In this document: piece by piece, positions 1 to 4,300 of the stretch
Numbering within the stretch: position 1 is the first letter of the stretch
Layout: the number at the start of each line of letters is the position of its first letter
From: an uncultured Thermoleophilia bacterium
GTDB lineage: Bacteria; Actinomycetota; Thermoleophilia; UBA2241
Assembly: GCA_903921965.1 (NCBI GenBank)
Contig: CAIXSE010000459.1
Location: forward strand, 1 to 6,349
Length of the DNA stretch: 6,349 nucleotides
Direction: 5' to 3'
The notes under the pieces: generated by a model
Told to the model about the DNA's origin: nothing
Database searches by the model: none
What the model saw: the letters and a program-made list of their open reading frames with translations, nothing else
Program-made: the position numbers and the translations under genes

Positions 1-1
1 C

Positions 2-526
2 AGCGGCGTCGCGTACGACTTCCAGCACGAGGCGCTCGGCACCGTGCTGCTGGCGACCGCCGACGGCGGCGCCACCTGGGTGCCGCAGGACACCGGCGCC
101 GGCGGCCAGATCACGGCGCTGCACGCCACCGGTCAGCTCAGCTGCTGGGCGACGGTGTCGTTCATCACGAAGGACGACGTCGCCACCGGCGGCGCCATCG
201 TGACGACCGCCGACGGCGGCCTCACCTGGACGACGCGGTACACGGCGACGGGCACCGGCCTGTGGGACGTCGACTTCGCCGGCACGGGCCGCGGGTGGGT
301 CGCCGCCGACCGCGGCGTCGTGTACGCGAGCACCGACGGGGGCGCCACGTGGCTCCCGCAGTACTCGGGCGCCGGCGACGTGTCCGACGTGGCGTTCGCC
401 GACGCCACCCACGGCTGGCTGCTCGCCTGGCCGGACAGCGTGCTCGGCACTTCCACCGGCGGCTGGCCGCCGGCCGGCGCGCTCGGCGTCGTGCCCGACT
501 GGACGGGTGCCGCGCGGGCGCAGTGA
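2..526 (+). CDS. Asp-box/YCF48-like beta-propeller protein, C-terminal part (5' truncated)
   Basis: The reading frame is open to the left edge, so the true start lies outside the window and only the last 174 residues are seen. Three Asp-box (BNR) motifs of the form DGGxTW occur at visible residues 21-26, 71-76 and 112-117. Between and after them are strands of the type 'VDFAGTGRGWVAADRG' and 'VAFADATHGWLLAW', the pattern of YCF48/Hcf136-like and sialidase-type propeller repeats. In photosynthetic organisms YCF48 assists photosystem II assembly. In non-photosynthetic bacteria these repeats occur in exported proteins of unknown function, so no photosynthetic role is implied. The last 30 or so residues are Gly/Pro/Ala-rich without a membrane anchor or sorting motif. 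The gene converges on the PD40 gene on the other strand, with a palindromic hairpin between the stops. The fold class is well supported; the function is unknown. Confidence 0.85.
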   Translation, partial: SGVAYDFQHEALGTVLLATADGGATWVPQDTGAGGQITALHATGQLSCWATVSFITKDDVATGGAIVTTADGGLTWTTRYTATGTGLWDVDFAGTGRGWVAADRGVVYASTDGGATWLPQYSGAGDVSDVAFADATHGWLLAWPDSVLGTSTGGWPPAGALGVVPDWTGAARAQ

Positions 527-580
527 GCGTGCCGCCGCCCGCGAGCCTCTTGCGGCGGACGGACGAGAACAGAGCGAAGA

Positions 581-606
581 CGGCGGCGGCCCCCGGGCCG
601 CCGCCG
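581..606. terminator. Palindromic GC hairpin between convergent genes (bidirectional terminator candidate)
   Basis: Bases 581-592 and 595-606 are perfect 12-base inverted complements separated by 2 bases. As RNA this folds to about 11 bp with a four-base loop. It lies 54 bp after the left gene's stop and 15 bp from the stop of the convergent PD40 gene, so it could serve both. There is no T-tract on either side, which is common in high-GC actinobacteria but makes intrinsic termination less certain. Confidence 0.6.
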
Positions 607-621
607 GCCGTTCGGGGGGTG

Positions 622-1602
622 TCAGCGCCAGGCCGGCTGCGAGCCCGTCGTCACCCGGCGCTTGCCGCTGCCGTCGGCCGCCATCCGCCACACCTGGGCG
701 GCGACGCTCTTCGGCGTGTACGTGTAGAGGACGGTGGAGCCGTCCCACGAGAGGCGCGCATCCTGGACGCTGCCGCCCTGCCAGCCGCCGCCGGTGGCGA
801 TGGGCTTCTGGAGCTTGCCGGCGAGGCTGCAGCCCTGGATCTTCGAGCTCTCCTGGGTGAACGTGGAGAGCAGGAGCGACGCTCCGCTCGGGGCCCAGTC
901 GGCGAACGACGCCTGGTTCCTGCCGAGGCGGCGGAGGCCGCCGCCGGCCGGCGTGAACAGCCACGTCTGCCCGCCTTCGGAGTCCTGACCCGACTGTGCG
1001 ACGGCGAGGGTGGAGCCGTCAGGCGACCAGGCGATCTGCCAGCTGGGGCCGATGATCGTGCCGAAGCCGCCGTTGCGCGAGAGCAGGACCCTGGTGCCGC
1101 CGGTGGCGAGGTCGTACGACACGACGCGACAGCGGCCGATGTCGCCGGGCGAGTCGGTGGCCCACGACTCGGCGATCGTCAGCTGCGTCCCGTCGGGGGT
1201 GTAGGCGAGCCCGGTGATGGCGATGTAGACGGCCCTGGGGATCGCCGACCTGTAGAGGACCTGCGGGGTGCCGCCCGTCGCGGCGACGGTGCGCACCGTC
1301 GCGTTGAGTCCCGACTTGCCGCTGCGCACGAAGGCGACGGTGCCGCCGTCGGGCGACCAGGCCGGGATGGAATCCTCGGAGGTGCCCTTGGTCAGCTGGG
1401 TGGCGCCGCTGCCGTCGGTGTCGCAGGTCCAGACGTGGTCGCTGCGCACGAAGGCGAGGGACGCCGCGCCGGTCGCGCCGCGCGCGGCGCGTATCGCCGG
1501 GCGTGCCGAGGCCGGCAGGGCGGCGGCGGCCGCACACGAGAGCACGGCCGTGAGGACGAGCGCGAGCCGGAGTGCGCGGCGGTGCGACGGCTGGACCTTC
1601 AT
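622..1602 (-). CDS. Secreted PD40/TolB-like beta-propeller protein
   Basis: The product is 326 residues. Residues 1-33 form a Sec signal peptide: a basic start (HRRALR), a hydrophobic core, and an Ala-x-Ala type cleavage site after PASA. The mature protein is a run of PD40 (WD40-like) repeats with the hallmark [AD]W[SA]P[DS]G followed by a hydrophobic strand, at about residues 81-94, 133-146, 191-204, 235-246 and 284-296. The chain ends in SQPAWR, the opening strand of a further repeat, as expected where the last strand closes the propeller ring. TolB uses such a propeller in the Tol-Pal envelope complex, but no Tol-Pal partner is here and the N-terminal TolB domain is absent, so I do not call it tolB. 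An extracellular binding role is inference. The ATG at 1602 is chosen because an AGGAGG lies 8 bases upstream and a signal peptide begins there; the frame continues further upstream without coding character. Confidence 0.88.
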   Translation of the reverse strand: MKVQPSHRRALRLALVLTAVLSCAAAAALPASARPAIRAARGATGAASLAFVRSDHVWTCDTDGSGATQLTKGTSEDSIPAWSPDGGTVAFVRSGKSGLNATVRTVAATGGTPQVLYRSAIPRAVYIAITGLAYTPDGTQLTIAESWATDSPGDIGRCRVVSYDLATGGTRVLLSRNGGFGTIIGPSWQIAWSPDGSTLAVAQSGQDSEGGQTWLFTPAGGGLRRLGRNQASFADWAPSGASLLLSTFTQESSKIQGCSLAGKLQKPIATGGGWQGGSVQDARLSWDGSTVLYTYTPKSVAAQVWRMAADGSGKRRVTTGSQPAWR

Positions 1603-1610
1603 GGCGTGAC

Positions 1611-1616
1611 CCTCCT
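1611..1616 (-). promoter_or_regulatory. Ribosome binding site fixing the PD40 gene start
   Basis: On the minus strand this reads AGGAGG, a full Shine-Dalgarno core 8 bases upstream of the ATG at 1602-1600. It decides for this start over in-frame starts as far upstream as 1881, which would place the signal peptide internally. Confidence 0.8.
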
Positions 1617-1625
1617 CACGTGAAG

Positions 1626-1642
1626 TCCCCTGTGGCAGGGGA
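1626..1642 (-). other. Small hairpin in the 5' leader of the PD40 gene
   Basis: Seven perfectly complementary bases on each side (1626-1632 and 1636-1642) flank a three-base loop, 10 bases upstream of the Shine-Dalgarno sequence. If transcription starts just downstream of the -10 box at 1666-1661, it would sit near the 5' end of the mRNA. It could stabilise the message or affect initiation; no known riboswitch class is recognised. Confidence 0.4.
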
Positions 1643-1660
1643 ACGCTCGCTCGTGGTTGC

Positions 1661-1690
1661 ATCATACGCGCGAGCGCGCGAGCGCGTCGG
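1661..1690 (-). promoter_or_regulatory. Candidate promoter for the PD40 gene
   Basis: The minus strand has TATGAT at 1666-1661, five of six matches to the sigma-70-type -10 consensus and rare in such GC-rich DNA. The best -35 candidate, 18 bases upstream at 1690-1685, reads CCGACG and keeps only the central GAC. The spacer consists of an 8-base repeat (CGCGCGAG twice plus CGCG, 1667-1686). The implied leader is about 50 bases. This box overlaps the stop codon of the doubtful small reading frame at 1662-1940. Confidence 0.4.
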
Positions 1691-1940
1691 CCGGGGCGTC
1701 CGGTCCCGTACGCAGCTGTGCAGCAGGTCGTGTCTCCGATGGGACCGCCTTGTACTTCACCAGGCAGTCTCGCCAGATCACCCTTCGGGTCGACCGGCGG
1801 TCGGCGGCGTTCGCTCCGTCGTCCTCGTGCCAGTCCCGCGCCTGCTGCACGGGTCTGTTGTTCCCGTGCCACGCGCTCCACACACCGTTGGCCGTCTCCC
1901 GTCCCGGCCGTACTTCGCGCTCCGCTGGGTAGACTGTCAC
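1662..1940 (-). CDS. Possible small hypothetical protein or coding remnant (doubtful)
   Basis: This open frame of up to 92 codons lies in the divergent intergenic region. I recognise no family. The first and last thirds look like background, but codons 19-66 (about 1886-1743) look coding: my count gives G or C at about 65 percent of first, 52 percent of second and 90 percent of third positions, the pattern of real genes here. That stretch was chosen after inspection, so the figures are biased upward. No Shine-Dalgarno sequence precedes the GTG at 1940; an internal GTG at codon 20 has a GGGAG about 12 bases upstream, too far to be good. It would end 59 bp before the PD40 gene on the same strand, overlapping that gene's best -10 box. 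It may be a genuine short gene, a remnant of a longer one, or chance. Confidence 0.22.
   Translation of the reverse strand: MTVYPAEREVRPGRETANGVWSAWHGNNRPVQQARDWHEDDGANAADRRSTRRVIWRDCLVKYKAVPSETRPAAQLRTGPDAPADALARSRV
1930..1935 (+). promoter_or_regulatory. Candidate -10 box for the repeat-domain gene
   Basis: TAGACT resembles actinobacterial -10 boxes (TAnnnT). No convincing -35 hexamer is found at 16-18 bases. The implied start near 1942 would give a leader of about 80 bases containing the GC-rich hairpins at 1958-1994. Confidence 0.3.
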
Positions 1941-1957
1941 GTGAGGGTGTCTACTGA

Positions 1958-1994
1958 GGGGCCGGTGTGCCGGCTATCCGGCGGCCGCCGGCCC
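1958..1994 (+). other. Structured 5' leader with two alternative pairings
   Basis: The segment contains a 5-bp hairpin (1961-1965 with 1970-1974, loop TGTG) and a perfect 14-base palindrome (1978-1991). A competing 7-bp pairing joins 1959-1965 to 1988-1994, and cannot coexist with the first hairpin. This looks like a possible switch, but such pairings arise easily at this GC content and no known riboswitch consensus is matched. Confidence 0.3.
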
Positions 1995-2022
1995 GAGGGG
2001 CGTGTGAGCGGGGAGGGACGTC

Positions 2023-3405
2023 ATGACCGTGAGATCCCGAAGACTGTATCTGCTGTGCCTTGCCGTCTTGCTGCTGGCCCTCGCGCTGGCAGGCGCCGGG
2101 ACGGCTTCGGCGGGGTCCGGGGGGCAGTACCTCATGCAGGCGTACGCCTGGGCGCACGGGTCGGTGACCCCCCAGGGCCCCATCTGGTGCGCGGCGGGCT
2201 CGCAGCCGACTTTCTACTTCACCCCCGACCCGGGGTACTACGTCGACGAGGTCGTCGTCGACGGCGCGCCCGTCGCCATGACCAGCTACAACGCGTACAC
2301 GTTCGCGCCGCTCACCGGCCCGCACGAGCTGCGCGTCTCCTTCGACCACTACTGGTTCGTGATCACGCCCGGCGTCATGGGCGGGCACTACGCGCACGGC
2401 TGGGTGTTCCCGAACACGCCGCAGATCTACGCGGGCGGCTCCAGGCCCACCTTCAGGTTCTTCCCCGAGCGCGGGTACTACGCGGCCTACCTGAGGGTGG
2501 ATGGCTGGTGGGTCGGTATCACCGAGCCCAACGAGTACACGTTCCCGCCGCTGACGTCCGATCACTGGTTCGCCGTCGGCTTCGCCCCGACGCCGGGGCC
2601 GCAGCCGGTGCCGTCGTACGTGATCTCGACGGTCGTCGCGGGCGGGCAGGGCAGCGTCAGCCCGCCCGGGCCGGTGATGGCGCCCAAGAGCACGACGCCC
2701 ACCTTCTACTTCCTGCCGCGCACCGGCTGGCACGTGGCCACGGTGACCGTGGACGGCGTGCCCGTGAGCATGACCGGCGCCAACAGCTACACCTTCCCGC
2801 CGGTCCTCGGCCCGCACGCGCTGGCCGTGACCTTCGCCGAAGACATGCTCACGATCACCTCCTCCGTCACCGGCGGCCACGGCACGATCAGCCCGGCCGG
2901 CGCGACGCAGGTGGCGTGGGGCTCCACGCCGACGTTCACGTTCGCGCCCGACCCCGGCTACCAGGTCGGGCAGATCCTCGTCGACGGCGCCGCGGTGACG
3001 CAGAGCTCGCCGAACGCGTACACGTTCGCCGTCGTGGTCGCGAACCACACCATCAGCGTCAGCTTCGCAGAGAGTGCTCCGGCGCCCTCGCCGGGACCGA
3101 TCGCAGGCGCCATGACCGTGCGCACGCCGTACTCCGCTCACGTGAAGCAGGGCAGGGTGGCGAGCCTCAAGTACGAGGTCGACCAGGCTGTGCTGCACGG
3201 CACGGGCGACGTCACGGTGGTGGTCACCGACCAGGCCGGCAACGTGCGCAAGACGCTGTACCGCTACGGCATCGCGCTGAACGAACTGCAGTCGGCGCGC
3301 TTCGTCTGCAATTTCGCCAGGGGTGTGTACACGTTCAAGGTGACGGCCATCTCGAACGGGGCTCCGGTCTCGAACACGGCATCCAACACGCTGACGGTGA
3401 GGTAG
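2023..3405 (+). CDS. Secreted protein with four tandem bacterial repeat domains and a C-terminal beta domain
   Basis: The product is 460 residues. Residues 1-30 are a Sec signal peptide (basic start, long Leu/Ala core, cleavage after TASA). Four repeats of about 75 residues follow, at about 36-108, 113-188, 199-272 and 276-349. Their consensus is G-x-[IV]-[ST]-P-x-G, then [GS]-S-x-PTF-x-F, PDPGY-x-V, VDG-x-x-V, N-x-YTF and a closing V-x-F, the pattern of the bacterial repeat / InlB B-repeat-like beta modules of cell-surface proteins. Repeat 2 has lost the S-P-x-G entry. A Pro/Ala/Ser linker (about 350-360) leads to a domain at about 361-460 ending in LTVR, clearly related to the end of the protein encoded at 4296-5993. 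No LPxTG motif or terminal membrane helix is seen. GGAGG lies 6 bases before the ATG. An adhesive or structural role on the cell surface is likely but inferred. Confidence 0.88.
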   Translation: MTVRSRRLYLLCLAVLLLALALAGAGTASAGSGGQYLMQAYAWAHGSVTPQGPIWCAAGSQPTFYFTPDPGYYVDEVVVDGAPVAMTSYNAYTFAPLTGPHELRVSFDHYWFVITPGVMGGHYAHGWVFPNTPQIYAGGSRPTFRFFPERGYYAAYLRVDGWWVGITEPNEYTFPPLTSDHWFAVGFAPTPGPQPVPSYVISTVVAGGQGSVSPPGPVMAPKSTTPTFYFLPRTGWHVATVTVDGVPVSMTGANSYTFPPVLGPHALAVTFAEDMLTITSSVTGGHGTISPAGATQVAWGSTPTFTFAPDPGYQVGQILVDGAAVTQSSPNAYTFAVVVANHTISVSFAESAPAPSPGPIAGAMTVRTPYSAHVKQGRVASLKYEVDQAVLHGTGDVTVVVTDQAGNVRKTLYRYGIALNELQSARFVCNFARGVYTFKVTAISNGAPVSNTASNTLTVR

Positions 3406-3413
3406 GCCGGGCG

Positions 3414-3430
3414 GTCCGGAAAAGCCGGAC
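3414..3430 (+). other. Short hairpin just after the repeat-domain gene
   Basis: GTCCGG (3414-3419) pairs with CCGGAC (3425-3430) around an A-rich five-base loop. It starts 8 bases after the stop codon and precedes the much stronger hairpin at 3447-3484. It may protect the mRNA 3' end or add to termination. Confidence 0.4.
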
Positions 3431-3446
3431 GACCGACCGACGTCCC

Positions 3447-3484
3447 GCGGCGGGCGGTGTGGCTTCGGCCGCACCGCCCGCCGC
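3447..3484 (+). terminator. UUCG-capped 17-bp terminator hairpin
   Basis: Bases 3447-3463 pair with 3468-3484 over 17 consecutive base pairs, all Watson-Crick except one G-U wobble (3460 with 3471). They enclose TTCG, the C(UUCG)G tetraloop that is exceptionally stable in RNA. A short T-containing tail (CTTCGTTG) follows. It lies 41 bp after the repeat-domain gene's stop and should end that transcript. The G-U wobble points to function on the plus-strand RNA. Confidence 0.85.
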
Positions 3485-3491
3485 CTTCGTT

Positions 3492-3530
3492 GCGCCCGCG
3501 GCCCGGCGCCCGCTCGCGCCCGCGGCCCGG
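3492..3530. repeat. 15-bp direct repeat, two copies
   Basis: GCGCCCGCGGCCCGG occurs at 3492-3506 and again at 3516-3530, a 24-base period. It sits between the terminator and the promoter region of the zinc-ribbon gene. It could be a regulator site or a slippage product; the sequence alone does not decide. Confidence 0.55.
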
Positions 3531-3554
3531 GGTGCGCGGCGCCCTGCGCGCGGG

Positions 3555-3560
3555 TACGCT
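3555..3560 (+). promoter_or_regulatory. Candidate -10 box for the zinc-ribbon gene
   Basis: TACGCT preceded by GGG resembles actinobacterial -10 elements. It would start a transcript about 30 bases before the GTG. No clear -35 is present, so this is weak. Confidence 0.25.
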
Positions 3561-3598
3561 GGCGTACAGGACCACCGTGACCGCGGAGGCACGCCGGC

Positions 3599-3808
3599 GT
3601 GAGCGAGACGTCAACCTATGAGTTCACCTGCCTCGCCTGCGGCGCGCTCTTCGAGGCCGACCTGGCGGATGCGCCCGAGAGCGGGAGCGTCCCCTGTCCA
3701 GACTGCCGCTCGACCCTCGTCCGCCAGACGTTCGCCAGCTACCTGCGCAACGCCCTCGCGCGGTCCCGGCCCGACGTCGAGGAGCTGCGCGAGTGCCACT
3801 TCGGCTGA
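3599..3808 (+). CDS. Small zinc-ribbon protein, FmdB-like
   Basis: The product is 69 residues. It opens with TYEFTC-LAC and has two CxxC knuckles, C11-x2-C14 and C33-x2-C36, separated by 18 residues. This is the spacing of FmdB-type zinc ribbons, short putative regulatory proteins typically starting 'M-x-x-YEY-x-C-x-x-C'. The four cysteines very likely bind one Zn2+. The C-terminal 30 residues (YLRNALARSRPDVEELRECHFG) are charged and probably helical, with a fifth cysteine at 66. The GTG start is supported by GGAGG at 3585-3589, 9 bases upstream, and by the family's N-terminal motif. It is monocistronic: a strong terminator precedes it and a hairpin follows. Biochemical function in this family is poorly defined. 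The zinc-ribbon assignment is firm; the FmdB family name less so. Confidence 0.8.
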   Translation: MSETSTYEFTCLACGALFEADLADAPESGSVPCPDCRSTLVRQTFASYLRNALARSRPDVEELRECHFG

Positions 3809-4033
3809 GGGTGAGGCTCGGCGGCGCGGTCGCGCCGCAGGGGTGGCTGATGGGGCGCGGCAGGCGCATGCGCGGGGTGCGGCCGCCCACGCACGGGCGA
3901 CCCTCGCCCTGACGACCGTTTCCGTCCCGGGCCTGCCGTACCGTTGGACCAGGCAGGGGGGCGCTTGCCCGGGGCCGGCCGGCCGTGAGGCTCGGCAGTT
4001 CCTCCCTCTCACATCGGCGACAGGGGGTCCGCG
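3809..4033 (+). other. 225-bp intergenic region upstream of the small membrane protein gene
   Basis: After the hairpin at 3821-3838 I see no reading frame with coding character. A 6-bp inverted repeat (CCTGCC at 3932-3937, GGCAGG at 3952-3957) brackets a weak -10-like TACCGT (3939-3944). It could hold the promoter of the next gene, possibly with an operator, but the match is poor. Confidence 0.35.
3821..3838 (+). terminator. Hairpin after the zinc-ribbon gene (terminator candidate)
   Basis: GCGGCGCG (3821-3828) and CGCGCCGC (3831-3838) are perfect complements, folding to about 7 bp with a four-base loop, 12 bases after the stop. No T-tract follows, so termination is plausible but unproven. 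Confidence 0.45.
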
Positions 4034-4285
4034 GTGCTGCGCGTGCTGGAGGTCATCGGTAAGGTCGTCGCCTACGCCGCCGTCGCGGCGCTGGTCGCGC
4101 TCATCGCGCTTGCCGACCTGTGGGTCCTGTTCCGCTACGGCTTCTTCGTCTGGATGTTCGTGCTGCCCATCGCCCTGAGCCTCGTCTGGTTCGTGTTCGC
4201 CGTCGGCCTCATGGCGGTCTCGGCGCTCGTGATGGGGCTGGTCGCGCTCGTACGCCGGCTGCTCGGGACCGAGCCGGCGGGGTGA
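4034..4285 (+). CDS. Small integral membrane protein of unknown function
   Basis: The product is 83 residues and strongly hydrophobic. One membrane helix spans about residues 11-33. After a short FRYG turn, residues 36-73 are continuously apolar, long enough for two more short helices or one long helix plus a re-entrant part. Both ends carry positive charges (R3, K10; R74-R75), with a short acidic tail (GTEPAG). No family motif is recognised. The GTG start has AGGGGG at 4022-4027, 6 bases upstream; a second in-frame GTG three codons later is possible but less well spaced. Its stop is 10 bp from the stop of the convergent large secreted-protein gene, and the two stops lie in opposite arms of a hairpin. 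A role linked to either neighbour cannot be shown. Confidence 0.75.
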   Translation: MLRVLEVIGKVVAYAAVAALVALIALADLWVLFRYGFFVWMFVLPIALSLVWFVFAVGLMAVSALVMGLVALVRRLLGTEPAG

Positions 4286-4300
4286 GCGCGGCGCCTCACC
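4281..4300. terminator. Hairpin spanning both stop codons of convergent genes
   Basis: GGTGAG (4281-4286) and CTCACC (4295-4300) pair around an eight-base loop. The left arm contains the TGA of the small membrane protein gene; the right arm contains the TGA (complement) of the large secreted-protein gene. It is the only candidate terminator in the 10-bp gap and can fold in either transcript. It is short and lacks T-tracts. Confidence 0.4.

Larger units (their letters stand above)
1603..2022. other. 420-bp divergent intergenic region
   Basis: This region separates the divergently transcribed PD40 gene (-) and repeat-domain gene (+). It holds the PD40 leader (1603-1660), a (CGCGCGAG)n tract at 1667-1686, a doubtful small minus-strand frame (1662-1940), a candidate -10 box for the plus-strand gene (1930-1935), and that gene's GC-rich folded leader (1958-1994). 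I see no RNA gene, repeat family or mobile-element border in it. Confidence 0.6.

Noticed and set aside
2..526. Photosystem II assembly factor Ycf48
   Set aside because: Only the repeat family matches; nothing in the window suggests photosynthesis and the family is widespread in exported proteins of other bacteria.
262..1623. 453-codon plus-strand frame antisense to the PD40 gene
   Set aside because: It crosses a convergent gene junction and its product is Arg/Gly/Ala-rich without motifs; long shadow frames are expected in GC-rich DNA.
1603..1881. N-terminal extension of the PD40 protein to the in-frame start at 1881
   Set aside because: It would bury a clear signal peptide inside the protein; the ATG at 1602 has an ideal AGGAGG 8 bases upstream.
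1572..3602. 676-codon plus-strand frame overlapping the repeat-domain gene
   Set aside because: It is a shadow frame: Arg/Ala/Gly-rich low-complexity product, no family motif, while the frame at 2023-3405 has a signal peptide, repeats and a ribosome site.
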